NCBI GenBank assembly: GCA_016718135.1
Contig: JADKEF010000003.1
Span: 496,001-560,000, forward strand
Direction of reading: 5' to 3'
Length of the DNA stretch: 64,000 bases
DNA from: Acidobacteriota bacterium
GTDB taxonomy: Bacteria > Acidobacteriota > Blastocatellia > Pyrinomonadales > Pyrinomonadaceae
In this document: piece by piece, positions 25,305 to 34,351 of the stretch
Position numbering within the stretch: position 1 is the first letter of the stretch
How the letters are laid out: each line of letters starts with the position of its first letter
Translations under genes and position numbers: made by a program
The notes under the pieces: generated by a model
The model's database searches: none
Told to the model about the DNA's origin: nothing
Seen by the model: the letters and a program-made list of their open reading frames with translations, nothing else

Positions 25305-26102
25305 ATGAAAAAGAAGTTAGTCCTAAAGATAGGTACATCAACGCTCACGAGCGGCACGAAATTGATCTCACGCGGCAAGATCGAGGACATTGGTCGTCAG
25401 ATACTCGAACTCCGCGACGAATACGACATCGTCCTCGTCTCGTCCGGTGCCATCGCCGCCGCCAAGCAGTACATCAACATCAAAGACGCCGGAAAACCCG
25501 TCGAATCGAAACAGGCAATGGCCGCGATCGGCCAGCCGCTTTTGATGCGTATTTACAACGAGGTGTTCAGCGATTTTGGCATCCCGACAGCGCAATGCCT
25601 GATGACCTATCGCGATTTTGAGAACGAGACCTCGCGGCAAAATACGCTAAACACCATTAGCGAGCTGCTCAAATACAACTACCTACCGATCATCAACGAG
25701 AACGACACAACATCAGTCGAAGAGATTCTACTTGGCGACAACGACAAGCTTTCCGCTCTGGTCGCAACCTTGATCGAGGCCGACTTGTTGGTTCTGGCGA
25801 GTGACATTGACGGCGTTTTTGACAGGAATCCTCATCTTCATTCCGATGCAAAGTTGTTGCCTGAGATAGATGACATTGAGAAGGCACGCAGCCTGGTCGA
25901 AGAACGTGACTCGGGCCTCGGCACGGGCGGAATGAATTCAAAACTCGAAGCCGCAATGATCTGTCAGCGTGTCGGAATAGAAACGTGGATAGTTAATGGC
26001 GGGAAAGGGAATTTTCTAGTCTACGCTCTTTACGAAAAAATACCGCACACGAGATTTAAAACTAATCCAGGAACTCACGCGGATTCACCACCCGGTTCGT
26101 AA
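25305..26102 (+). CDS. proB: glutamate 5-kinase, short form without PUA domain
   Basis: 265 residues. Phosphorylates glutamate, first step of proline synthesis. Amino-acid-kinase fold: KLVLKIGTSTLTSG, VLVSSGAIAAAK, IINENDTTSVEEI, FGDNDKLSA-type GDNDKLSALVA, LASDIDGVFDRNP and GTGGMNSKLEAA. The C-terminal PUA domain present in E. coli ProB is missing, as in many short ProB enzymes. Its last 40 nt overlap convergently with the next gene; the final residues after HTRFK look unlike the family, so the true C-terminus could be slightly altered. Confidence 0.94.
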   Translation: MKKKLVLKIGTSTLTSGTKLISRGKIEDIGRQILELRDEYDIVLVSSGAIAAAKQYINIKDAGKPVESKQAMAAIGQPLLMRIYNEVFSDFGIPTAQCLMTYRDFENETSRQNTLNTISELLKYNYLPIINENDTTSVEEILLGDNDKLSALVATLIEADLLVLASDIDGVFDRNPHLHSDAKLLPEIDDIEKARSLVEERDSGLGTGGMNSKLEAAMICQRVGIETWIVNGGKGNFLVYALYEKIPHTRFKTNPGTHADSPPGS

Positions 26103-26736
26103 ACCGAGCCTTCAGCACTGCTCCCTTGAACCAATAGACCTTATTCTGCCGCACGCCAATAGAAGTTATGCCTTTGCCAAAGGTTTTGAAGTTTATCTTG
26201 CCCGTGAGCTCAAGCTTGCCATCGACGTAGTGACGCATCTCGGAGCCGTCGTAAACGAGGGCGATGTGATACCAACGGCCTAAGGGATGTTTGAAGTTCT
26301 CCGCGAACAGCGGCATCCGATTGTCGCCGGATTTTAGAAATGTATCGAGAAACCACTCGTTGCCGTTCAACCGCGTTTCGAGCATCGCCCGGCTTTCGAC
26401 GTTTTCAGTGTCCTCGATATGGAGCCAACGCTGCTCTTTTTCACCACCAGCGTCCGGGCGAAAGATGGCCTCGATGGTGAATGTACTGGCTCCGGCGAGG
26501 GGATTTTGCTCTATAAATATGCCGTCATCGATGCCGTCGAAGAGGATGGCTTTTCCTCTATCGGTTTTGACGACTTGCGGTTCGCCCAATACTTCAACCG
26601 GGAGACCCGCTATCTTTTTCAGGTTGTCGATTTTCCAGACTGTAGACCTGCCAGCCGCCCCGCCGCTTTGAGCGATCGCAAGGCCAGCGATGCTTAGCAA
26701 AAGACAAATTAAAGAAAGGTATTTCAGCAATTGCAC
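26062..26736 (-). CDS. secreted LamG/concanavalin A-like domain protein
   Basis: 224 residues with signal peptide (LSLICLLLSIAGLAIAQ). The mature part is a LamG-like jelly roll: GKAILFDGIDDGIFIEQN, STFTIEAIFRPDAGG, GRWYHIALVYDGSEMRHYVD. Probably binds a carbohydrate or ligand outside the cytoplasm; no catalytic residues seen. Start codon GTG at 26736 overlaps the stop of the upstream phosphatase by one base, so it is the last gene of a three-gene operon with the oxidase and phosphatase. Confidence 0.8.
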   Translation of the reverse strand: MQLLKYLSLICLLLSIAGLAIAQSGGAAGRSTVWKIDNLKKIAGLPVEVLGEPQVVKTDRGKAILFDGIDDGIFIEQNPLAGASTFTIEAIFRPDAGGEKEQRWLHIEDTENVESRAMLETRLNGNEWFLDTFLKSGDNRMPLFAENFKHPLGRWYHIALVYDGSEMRHYVDGKLELTGKINFKTFGKGITSIGVRQNKVYWFKGAVLKARFTNRVVNPREFLD

Positions 26737-27248
26737 TAGAATGGAAACACCTCGACCTTAGTCAGCACTCCCTTCTTAAGCCTGATCACCCAGACAACTC
26801 CATATTCGGTTTCAAGGAGATTTCGAAAAACCTCTTTTTTAGCGATCAGGTTTGCGAGCACCGGAATAGTGTTGCTGTGGCCGACGATCAGGTTGTGATC
26901 GGTCTTGGAGGCCATGATCTTTGCGACGAGATCGGCCTGCTTTGCCGGATCGTAGGTTTGAATTTCTTTTTTGCGCTTTGCAGCGATCGGCTCGGCCGTC
27001 TGGCGGGTGCGTTTGTAGTTGGTCGAAAATATCTCGTGCGGTTTGTATCTCTTCACGAAATTCATCAACTTGATCGCCCGCTCACGGCCCTCGGCAGAGA
27101 GCTCGGAATCAGGATTATTCGCGACCGAAGTATCCTTCTCGGCATGACGTACGAGAACGATGGTCTTGTTGGTCGATTGTGCGGCGACCGGGCCAAATGC
27201 AAACAGGCAAACGGTCAGGGCAAACAGTAAAAGGATCGAATTTCGCAT
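26736..27248 (-). CDS. secreted histidine phosphatase (SixA/phosphoglycerate-mutase-like)
   Basis: 170 residues. Signal peptide (LLFALTVCLFAFGPVAAQ), then the histidine-phosphatase signature IVLVRHAEKD with the phospho-accepting His, the second catalytic His in LIVGHSNTIPVL, and STNYKRTRQTAEP carrying the conserved Arg. SixA-size but exported, so its substrate is probably periplasmic. Start at 27248; the longer ATG at 27269 lies in the end of the upstream oxidase gene. Middle gene of a three-gene operon. Confidence 0.87.
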   Translation of the reverse strand: MRNSILLLFALTVCLFAFGPVAAQSTNKTIVLVRHAEKDTSVANNPDSELSAEGRERAIKLMNFVKRYKPHEIFSTNYKRTRQTAEPIAAKRKKEIQTYDPAKQADLVAKIMASKTDHNLIVGHSNTIPVLANLIAKKEVFRNLLETEYGVVWVIRLKKGVLTKVEVFPF

Positions 27249-27261
27249 AGTGTGGGAACTA

Positions 27262-28698
27262 TCATACAAACATTTTGCCCGGATTCAATATGCCGTTCGG
27301 GTCAAAGACCTTCTTGATACCTTTCATAACATCGAGCGTCGGGCGGTCGATGGCGTAATCCATATACTGAGCCTTGACGTAGCCGATGCCGTGTTCGCCC
27401 GAGATGGTACCGCCAAGGGCGACTGAAAGCTGGAACGTCTCGGAGACGCATTTGCGTGCCCGAGCGATCGCGTCGGCGTCTTCGCGGTCGATGACGAAAT
27501 TTACGTGAATGTTGCCGTCTCCGGCGTGGCCAAAATTCGCGACGAACGTATTGTGCCTTTTCCCGATCTGCTCGATCTCGGCAACTAACTCCGGCACCCT
27601 GGAACGCGGCACAACAACATCCTCATTTATCTTGAGCGTCCCGTATTTCATCAAAGACGGCGAGATCGCACGGCGGACGTCCCAGAGTTTGTCTTCCTCC
27701 TCTTTGGACTTTGCGCGCAGGATGTCAAAACCGCCGTTTGCCGCGATGATCTGCTCGATGAGAACGGCGTTCCGTTCAACTTCGGCTCTTGAGCCGTCAA
27801 CAGCGACCAGCAAGATCGCCTCGGCGTCTTTCGATAAACCAAAGGCAAAATTCTCCTCGACCGCCGCAACGCAAAACTTGTCGATAACCTCCATCGCCAT
27901 CGGCAAAAGACCGTGCGGTGTGAACTTAGTCAGCACCTTGCACGCCGCTTCCATCGAATGGAAATTCGCACGCACCGTCGACGTCGCCTCGGGCATCGGA
28001 AGCAATTTTAGCGTCGCCTCGGTGATGATGCCGAGCATTCCTTCGCTGCCGCACATCAATCCGGTCAGGTCGAAGCCGACAACGTTCTTAACCGTCTTGC
28101 CGCCCGTGCGAATCACCTCGCCTGTAGCCGTGACGACCTCGAGGCCGAGAACGTGATGCTTCGTCACACCGTATTTGGGCGTGCGCATTCCGCCCGCATT
28201 CTCAGCAATGTTGCCACCAATGAACGAGTCTTTATACGAAGCCGGATCGGGTGCGAACATCAACCCCTGTTTTTCGACAGCTTGCTGCAGTTCGAAGGTC
28301 GTGATTCCAGGCTGGCATACCGCATACAGATCGTCCGCACTGATCTCTATGATCTTATTCATTCGGTCGGTCCCGATTACGATGCCGCCGTCGACCGGAA
28401 CTGCTCCGCCGGTGTACCCGACGCCGCCGCCGCGAGCGGTCACGGGAAACAAAAATTCATTGGCGACCTTTAGGATCTCAACCATTTGAGCTGTCGATTC
28501 GGGAAAAACAACTGCCTCAGGTGGAAATTTCTCTTTGACCGCATCGGCACCATACGGTTCAACACGTGTTGGGTCGACGATGACGTTTCCATTGCCTACG
28601 ATGGCTCGCAGTTTTTCGATAACCTCAGGTTTTGAGGCGTTGGTTGTCGTACGCCCTTTTGAATTGAAATGGATAGATTCAAACATTGCGGTATTCAT
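27262..28698 (-). CDS. glcD: FAD-linked oxidase, glycolate oxidase GlcD / D-lactate dehydrogenase type
   Basis: 478 residues from ATG 28698. FAD_binding_4 domain (VTARGGGVGYTGGAVPVDGG, FIGGNIAENAGGMRTPKYG, GGKTVKNVVGFDLTGL) and C-terminal oxidase domain with FGHAGDGNIHVNF and GGTISGEHGIGYVK, the metal/flavin-proximal motifs. Oxidises a 2-hydroxy acid such as glycolate or D-lactate. The partner subunits GlcE and GlcF are not next door, so a single-subunit D-lactate dehydrogenase-like enzyme is possible. First gene of a minus-strand operon; divergent from the dicarboxylate symporter, which could import a substrate. Confidence 0.92.
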   Translation of the reverse strand: MNTAMFESIHFNSKGRTTTNASKPEVIEKLRAIVGNGNVIVDPTRVEPYGADAVKEKFPPEAVVFPESTAQMVEILKVANEFLFPVTARGGGVGYTGGAVPVDGGIVIGTDRMNKIIEISADDLYAVCQPGITTFELQQAVEKQGLMFAPDPASYKDSFIGGNIAENAGGMRTPKYGVTKHHVLGLEVVTATGEVIRTGGKTVKNVVGFDLTGLMCGSEGMLGIITEATLKLLPMPEATSTVRANFHSMEAACKVLTKFTPHGLLPMAMEVIDKFCVAAVEENFAFGLSKDAEAILLVAVDGSRAEVERNAVLIEQIIAANGGFDILRAKSKEEEDKLWDVRRAISPSLMKYGTLKINEDVVVPRSRVPELVAEIEQIGKRHNTFVANFGHAGDGNIHVNFVIDREDADAIARARKCVSETFQLSVALGGTISGEHGIGYVKAQYMDYAIDRPTLDVMKGIKKVFDPNGILNPGKMFV

Positions 28699-28791
28699 CA
28701 ATCGTAGCAAACTTACCAAATCAGCCAAACTTCTGCTAAACTCTCACAAATTCCAGAACTTTGAACTCGCCCGCAAAAGGAGCCGAAAAGC

Positions 28792-30195
28792 ATGAGCGAA
28801 CAGGACAAGGATCCGATCCCATCCGACAACTACGACCGCGAGATGGCCACCGATCTCGATGACAAGACGCCCGATAAACCCAAAGGCGTTGCTTTGCATA
28901 CCAAGATATTGATCGGGTTGCTGGTTGGTATCGGCGGAGGCTTGATCGCGAATACAGTACTCGGCGGCACGAATGAGAATGTGACTTGGTTCATCGCCAA
29001 TTTCACGCAGCCGATCGGAACCTTGTTTCTCAATCTGCTGCTGATGATCGTCGTTCCGCTGGTGTTTTCATCGCTCGTGGTCGGCGTATCCGGCATCGGT
29101 GATATCAGAAAGCTCGGCCGTATCGGACTCAAATCATTCGTATATTGTCTGGTAATTTCGGCGATATCCGTCGTGATCGGACTCGGGCTGGCGAATACGA
29201 TACGCCCGGGCGAGAGAGTCAGTCCAGAGATCGCGGCCCAACTGAAAGAAAAATACAGCAGCGGAGCTACGACCGCGACCGACGCGCAAAAGAAGGCGGC
29301 CGAGGCCGCTAAGGCCGATTCCGCCTTGATGCAGGCGGTCAAGACCATTGTGCCGAAGAGCGTGTTTAATTCGATCGCCGGTGAGAATCCGAACATGCTG
29401 CACATCATGTTCTTTGCCCTTATCGTCGGTATCGCGATCACGCTCTTGCCTGCACCGGTGTCGCAACCTTTTGTGAGTGTCATGGAATCGCTATTTGCGA
29501 TCACTTCGAAGATCATCGATATCATAATGAAGTTCGCTCCGTATGCGGTAGCGTGTCTTATCTTCACCAACATAGCGGTCTTCGGGATAGATCTGCTGCG
29601 CTCGCTCGGTTGGTTTGTCGCGACAGTGCTGCTCGCCCTTGGCCTCCATTTCTTTGGAGTGTATTCACTATCCGTGTGGTTCTTGTCCAAGATCAGCCCG
29701 ATCGACTTCTTCCGCCGCGTTTGGACGGTGATCGTGACCGCTTTTTCGACATCCTCCTCAAATGCCACGCTGCCGACTGCTCTCCGAATCTCGCATGAGA
29801 ATCTCGGTGTGCCAAAAGAGATCAATAACTTTGTTCTCACTGTCGGTGCGACTGCGAACCAAAACGGAACTGCTCTTTACGAAGGCGTGACCGTTCTTTT
29901 CATCGCCCAGCTTGCGGGGGTTGATCTAACTCTCAGCGTGCAGTTGATGGTCGTGTATCTGGCGATCCTCGGTGGAATTGGAACCGCAGGTGTGCCGAGT
30001 GGCTCGATACCATTCATTATCGGTATTCTCGCGATGATCGGCATTGATCCGGCCCTGATCGCGATCATCCTCGGTGTCGATCGCTTGCTCGATATGTGCC
30101 GCACGACGCTCAATGTCGTGGGTGATATTACGGCGGCGACCTTCGTTGCGAGAAGCGAAGGATTTGAATTGCTGAAGACGCCTGAGAAGGTTTAG
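28792..30195 (+). CDS. dicarboxylate/amino acid:cation symporter (DAACS family)
   Basis: 467 residues, eight transmembrane helices and two re-entrant hairpins expected. Diagnostic motifs: STSSSNATLPTAL (HP1 serine-rich loop), GATANQNGTALYEGV (equivalent of NMDGT in TM7), AGVPSGSIPF (HP2), DRLLDMCRTTLNVVGD (TM8 substrate site). A charged hydrophilic N-terminus and a 60-residue Ala/Lys-rich extracytoplasmic loop (about residues 140-190) are extra. Imports C4-dicarboxylates or acidic amino acids with Na+/H+. Strong SD AAGGAG nine nt before ATG. The rhomboid gene follows after 13 nt. Confidence 0.94.
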   Translation: MSEQDKDPIPSDNYDREMATDLDDKTPDKPKGVALHTKILIGLLVGIGGGLIANTVLGGTNENVTWFIANFTQPIGTLFLNLLLMIVVPLVFSSLVVGVSGIGDIRKLGRIGLKSFVYCLVISAISVVIGLGLANTIRPGERVSPEIAAQLKEKYSSGATTATDAQKKAAEAAKADSALMQAVKTIVPKSVFNSIAGENPNMLHIMFFALIVGIAITLLPAPVSQPFVSVMESLFAITSKIIDIIMKFAPYAVACLIFTNIAVFGIDLLRSLGWFVATVLLALGLHFFGVYSLSVWFLSKISPIDFFRRVWTVIVTAFSTSSSNATLPTALRISHENLGVPKEINNFVLTVGATANQNGTALYEGVTVLFIAQLAGVDLTLSVQLMVVYLAILGGIGTAGVPSGSIPFIIGILAMIGIDPALIAIILGVDRLLDMCRTTLNVVGDITAATFVARSEGFELLKTPEKV

Positions 30196-30208
30196 GGAAT
30201 TAGACTCG

Positions 30209-30940
30209 ATGTTCCCCATCGGCGACGACAATTCTGACCGGCACATCCAGCCGATCGTAAACTACGCGTTCATCGCGGTTAACGTTCTTGTCTTCTTGTT
30301 GCTTCAGCAACTGGGCGGCAACGATGGGTTCACCTATGCGTTTTCGCTCGTGCCGCGCGAAATAACTACCGGCACGGACATCACCGGCATCGTCGAATTC
30401 AAGGATGCGGCTGGCAAGATGCTCGGCGAGGTCCAGCATTATTCGACACCGCTCCCAGTTTATTTCAATTTCCTCAGCTCGATGTTCATGCACGGCGACA
30501 TCATGCATATCTTCGGCAACCTGATGTTCCTGTGGGTCTTTGGCGACAACCTTGAAAGCCTCCTTGGACACGTGCGGTACGCCATGTTTTATGTTGTGGT
30601 CGGAATGGCCGCCGCTCTGGCCCAGATCCTGATGGATACCAGCTCGGTAATTCCAATGCTAGGAGCGTCGGGTGCGATCTCTGGTGTTCTTGGCGGCTAT
30701 CTGTTGCTATTTCCAAAACGCGGCGTTAAAGCGATCGTCTTCAACGTGGTGACGACGGTGCCGGCATTTGTAGCTTTAGGCCTCTGGATCGTTTATCAGG
30801 TCGTGCTCGGCTACCTGTCTAACTCGGCTGGTGGTGGTGTTGCTTATGCCGCCCACATCGGTGGCTTTGTCGCTGGATTTGCATTGATCAAAGTCTTCGC
30901 CATCGGCCGCTCTATACCTCAGCAGCGATCAAATTTTTGA
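30209..30940 (+). CDS. rhomboid-family intramembrane serine protease
   Basis: 243 residues with about six membrane helices. Catalytic elements: the GASGAISGVLGG loop with nucleophilic Ser, HGDIMHIFGNLMFLWVFGDN with the conserved His/Asn oxyanion residues, and AAHIGGFVAGFAL with the catalytic His in the last helix. A hydrophilic loop of about 40 residues between the first two helices resembles those of other soil bacteria. Cleaves membrane proteins within the bilayer; substrate unknown. Close behind the symporter, so probably co-transcribed. Confidence 0.93.
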   Translation: MFPIGDDNSDRHIQPIVNYAFIAVNVLVFLLLQQLGGNDGFTYAFSLVPREITTGTDITGIVEFKDAAGKMLGEVQHYSTPLPVYFNFLSSMFMHGDIMHIFGNLMFLWVFGDNLESLLGHVRYAMFYVVVGMAAALAQILMDTSSVIPMLGASGAISGVLGGYLLLFPKRGVKAIVFNVVTTVPAFVALGLWIVYQVVLGYLSNSAGGGVAYAAHIGGFVAGFALIKVFAIGRSIPQQRSNF

Positions 30941-30989
30941 AGTCTCGCGCTCAAACGGTTAAGATTCTCTTTTGCACGTCTATAACCGT

Positions 30990-32147
30990 ATGAATCCTGC
31001 ACTAGACACTTCAAAACCAATTCAAATGGTCGATCTGGCCACGCAGTACGAAAAGATCAAGAATGAGATCGATACGGCTGTTATTGACGTTCTTGGCTCG
31101 ACCGCGTTTATTAACGGGCCAGCAGTACACGCGTTTCAGGCAGCACTTGAGAGTTATCTCGGCGTCAAACACGTCATCCCGTGTGCCAACGGCACCGATG
31201 CCCTGCAGATCGCGATGATGGCAGTCGGCCTCAAGCCGGGCGACGAAGTCATCGTTCCAGCTTTTACATATGTCGCGACCGCCGAAGTGATCGGCCTTCT
31301 TGGCCTGACGCCAGTGATGGTCGATGTCGAGCCAGGCACATTTAATGTCAACGCCGAGATCGTCGAAGCAGCGATCACAGAGCGAACTAAAGCCATCGTG
31401 CCAGTTCATCTCTTTGGTCAGAGCTGCGACATGCAGCCGATAATGGATGTTGCCGAGCGGCACAAGCTGTGGGTGATCGAGGACAACGCTCAGGCGATCG
31501 GGGCAGATTACTCCGGGCCGGATGGCATCACGCGAAAGACTGGCACGATCGGCCATATCGGTTGCACGTCGTTCTTCCCGTCGAAGAATCTCGGTTGCTA
31601 CGGCGACGGCGGAGCGATTTTCACCAATGACGATGAACTTGCCGAGCGTATGCGAATGATCGCAAATCACGGTCAGGTCGAGCGCTATTACCATTCGATG
31701 ATCGGCGTCAACTCGCGTCTGGATTCGATCCAGGCGACGATACTAAATATCAAACTCGCCCACCTCGACGAATACTGTGCGGCACGCTTGAAAGCCGCGG
31801 AGACGTACGACGCCGCGTTCGCGGGAATTGACGGCCTCGCAGCCCCGGTGCGTGAGCCGACCTCGACGCACGTTTTTCATCAATACACCCTAAAGGTATC
31901 GAACAAACGGCGAGCAGATTTGCAGCAGCATTTACAAGCTCGCGGGGTGCCGTCGATGATCTATTATCCTGTGCCGCTTTACAAGCAGAGGGCGTTTGCA
32001 CCATTTGTCGACGCCTCGATGACGCTCCCTGTTACTGAGGAACTCTGCGACGCCGTCCTTTCGTTACCGGTCCACACCGAGATGAACGATGCTTTGCTCA
32101 AAACGATCTGCGACGGCGTGACCTCGTTTTTCCGGGATAACAAGTGA
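30990..32147 (+). CDS. DegT/DnrJ/EryC1/StrS-family PLP sugar aminotransferase
   Basis: 385 residues. Makes amino sugars on nucleotide-linked 3- or 4-keto sugars for surface glycans (WbpE/VioA group). Motifs: PCANGTDALQIAMMAVGLKP, PAFTYVATAEV, EDNAQAIGADY, and SFFPSKNLGCYGDGGAI where the Lys forms the PLP Schiff base. ATG 30990 chosen over a TTG at 30972. Its stop overlaps the GTG start of the glycosyltransferase, so the two act in one pathway. Confidence 0.93.
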   Translation: MNPALDTSKPIQMVDLATQYEKIKNEIDTAVIDVLGSTAFINGPAVHAFQAALESYLGVKHVIPCANGTDALQIAMMAVGLKPGDEVIVPAFTYVATAEVIGLLGLTPVMVDVEPGTFNVNAEIVEAAITERTKAIVPVHLFGQSCDMQPIMDVAERHKLWVIEDNAQAIGADYSGPDGITRKTGTIGHIGCTSFFPSKNLGCYGDGGAIFTNDDELAERMRMIANHGQVERYYHSMIGVNSRLDSIQATILNIKLAHLDEYCAARLKAAETYDAAFAGIDGLAAPVREPTSTHVFHQYTLKVSNKRRADLQQHLQARGVPSMIYYPVPLYKQRAFAPFVDASMTLPVTEELCDAVLSLPVHTEMNDALLKTICDGVTSFFRDNK

Positions 32148-33265
32148 AGATCCTGATCGGAATGCCGTCGAAAGATTCGTGGGGCGGCCCGGCTGCCTGC
32201 GAACCGCCGTTCGCCGAGGCCATTGCGCGTCTCGGCGTGGATGTCGTCCTTAGTGACTATGTCTTTGGCGACAAAGAACGCCCAACACCTTTGTTTTCGC
32301 GTATCAACCGAGTGCTAAAAACTGCAGTGAGCTTCCGGCGGCTACTCCGAGAGAACAGCTATGATATTCTCTTCCTAAACTCTGCGTTCGATACCAAATC
32401 GGTCCTGCGCGACTGTGTGTCCCTCTTCATAATGCGGCCGCAGCCAGCCAAGGTCTTTTTGAAAGTCCACGGTTCCAAGGCTGATGAATTTGTCGACCGC
32501 TCAGGCGTGTGGAGAGTGCTCGTCAATTACTTAAGCCGTCGCGTCGATGCCTTTGGATTGCATACCCGTGATGAGCTCCAATCATTTTTAAAGCTCGGCT
32601 TTTCGCTATCGCAATTTTATCGAGTGCGGAATGCGATAACGATCAGCTCGGAGATGCCAACGGGTTTTGTGAGGGCGCAAAAAGAAAACGGCGACTCGTT
32701 TGAGTTGTTGTTCGTCTCGCGCTTCGTGCCGACAAAAGGCTTGATCACAACTATCAAAGCCTGTGCTTTGCTCCATCAAAAAGGTGTCAACATTAAGCTC
32801 ACATGTGTCGGTGATGGTGAGGTAAAGGCGGAGGCGGAGGCTTTGGCTCGTGACCTCGGCCTAAGCGATCTTATTAGATTCACAGGCTATATCGCCGAGG
32901 CGGAGGTCACAAAACTCCTACTTAGTTCCGATATTTTTGTCTTTCCGACCAGCCATCCCGAGGGATTCCCCGTAATTTTGTTCAAAGCGGTCGCGACCGG
33001 CATGCCAATCGTTACGACCACGATCCGGGCGGCGGGCGAATATCTTACCGAGCCGGACAATTGCTTTTTCTGTACCGCCGAACCTAGGGATGTAGCTGAA
33101 AAGGTCGCCATGCTGATCAATGACAAGATGCGCCGCGAGGCTATGTCGAAGGCAAATGTCGCCTACGGATCCACACTGTTACCGGACGTCATCGCCTCAG
33201 ATTATCTATCGATGTTCCGATCGATGATCGATTCCACACCGTCAGATCACTCGTTCGATGGCTAA
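32144..33265 (+). CDS. GT4-family glycosyltransferase
   Basis: 373 residues, GTG start overlapping the aminotransferase stop (GTGA). GT-B fold: N-terminal MKILIGMPSKDSWGGPA (glycine loop), C-terminal half LLFVSRFVPTKGLITTIKA, LTCVGDGEVKAEAEAL and the E-x7-E nucleotide-sugar motif region PTSHPEGFPVILFKAVATG. Transfers a sugar, possibly the product of the upstream aminotransferase, in exopolysaccharide or lipopolysaccharide synthesis. Cytoplasmic, probably membrane-associated. Confidence 0.92.
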   Translation: MKILIGMPSKDSWGGPAACEPPFAEAIARLGVDVVLSDYVFGDKERPTPLFSRINRVLKTAVSFRRLLRENSYDILFLNSAFDTKSVLRDCVSLFIMRPQPAKVFLKVHGSKADEFVDRSGVWRVLVNYLSRRVDAFGLHTRDELQSFLKLGFSLSQFYRVRNAITISSEMPTGFVRAQKENGDSFELLFVSRFVPTKGLITTIKACALLHQKGVNIKLTCVGDGEVKAEAEALARDLGLSDLIRFTGYIAEAEVTKLLLSSDIFVFPTSHPEGFPVILFKAVATGMPIVTTTIRAAGEYLTEPDNCFFCTAEPRDVAEKVAMLINDKMRREAMSKANVAYGSTLLPDVIASDYLSMFRSMIDSTPSDHSFDG

Positions 33266-33266
33266 A

Positions 33267-34286
33267 CTACTTGGTTCCGGTTACCAGACGTCTGATGAAC
33301 TCTGCATCGTCAAATTTTGCCAACTGACCTTGTCGCACGACGACCATATCGAGTGACGGGATGATATACAAACGCTGATTGGCTGCACCGGCGGCCATGT
33401 AGAGATCTTTTACCCCAGTCGCGATGCCATTTTGGCTGATCGCACCGACTGCTCTGCCAATAGAGCGGCCCTGCGGATTGACGCCTTTGTGGTTCAGCCA
33501 GAAGGTTATGCCGTAGGCAGGATTGGCTTTTGAACCTACTACCAGCTCATCGAGCAGCTTTTTCGCGACGATCTGCTTGCCGTTCCACTTTCCGCCGTTC
33601 TTGAGAAGCAACCCAAATTTCACCCACTCACGAGCCGTCAGGTTTGCTCCCTGAGGCAAGAGGGGCTGCCCACTGACCTCCCGCCAGGAGGCCACGCTAA
33701 GTCCGATCGGCGTCAGAATTCGCCGTTTTAGATAGCCAATGACAGTCTCGTTCTTTGCCTTCAGCTTCCGAGTCATTAGCTCTCCGAAGATCTGAAACGG
33801 GACAGGGCCGTATTCGAAATAGGTGCCAGGATCGTATTCTGCCAGCTTTGATATCGCTTCCGTATAGCTTGGTACAACGCCGATCTGGCCCGCGTCAATT
33901 CCACTCGTAAGCGAGAGCAGTTGTCGGATCGTGACCTTTGATTTGCGTGGATCGGATCGCCATTCAGTGATTGTGTCCGAGACCTTTTCGTCGAAGCCCG
34001 AGATCAATTTGTCCTCGATAGCGGCCGCGCACATCACGCCGGAGAATGACTTTGTCCCGCTCGCCAGATTCCAAGGGCGGTCGGCGGTGTGGCCGTTCTC
34101 GTAGTCCTCGAAAACGATCTTGTCGCCCTTCATGACGAGCACCGCCAAGCCTCGACTTTCGCGTGAATACTCAGCGGCAAGCTCGAACCGCTGCTTCTCT
34201 GTGAGCGTTGCAGTCTGGGCAAATGAGGAAGAGCACAGTAACAGGATCGATAGTACAAATGCAGCAAATATATGTATATTCATCAT
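33267..34286 (-). CDS. secreted serine hydrolase, class C beta-lactamase-like
   Basis: 339 residues. Signal peptide (FAAFVLSILLLCSSSFAQ), then the beta-lactamase/transpeptidase-like fold with SxxK as ASGTKSFSG (nucleophile Ser) and a possible YxN as YTE/YEYGPV further on; the loop LTSGIDAG is typical. Acts in periplasm or outside as esterase or D-amino peptidase; real lactamase activity is not implied. Starts at 34286 or 34283 (MMN). Its end is only one base from the convergent glycosyltransferase stop. Confidence 0.85.
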   Translation of the reverse strand: MMNIHIFAAFVLSILLLCSSSFAQTATLTEKQRFELAAEYSRESRGLAVLVMKGDKIVFEDYENGHTADRPWNLASGTKSFSGVMCAAAIEDKLISGFDEKVSDTITEWRSDPRKSKVTIRQLLSLTSGIDAGQIGVVPSYTEAISKLAEYDPGTYFEYGPVPFQIFGELMTRKLKAKNETVIGYLKRRILTPIGLSVASWREVSGQPLLPQGANLTAREWVKFGLLLKNGGKWNGKQIVAKKLLDELVVGSKANPAYGITFWLNHKGVNPQGRSIGRAVGAISQNGIATGVKDLYMAAGAANQRLYIIPSLDMVVVRQGQLAKFDDAEFIRRLVTGTK

Positions 34287-34295
34287 TTCAGCTCG

Positions 34296-34334
34296 CAAAA
34301 ATAGCCGGTGACCAAATGCTCAGCCACCGGCTTT
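34296..34334 (-). terminator. Rho-independent terminator, minus strand, after DUF1800 gene
   Basis: On the minus strand AAAGCCGGTGG...TCACCGGCT (arms 34325-34332 and 34303-34310) is followed by ATTTTTG. It separates the DUF1800 gene from the downstream serine hydrolase. Confidence 0.8.
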
Positions 34335-34351
34335 GTTAGTTGGCCCGTTGG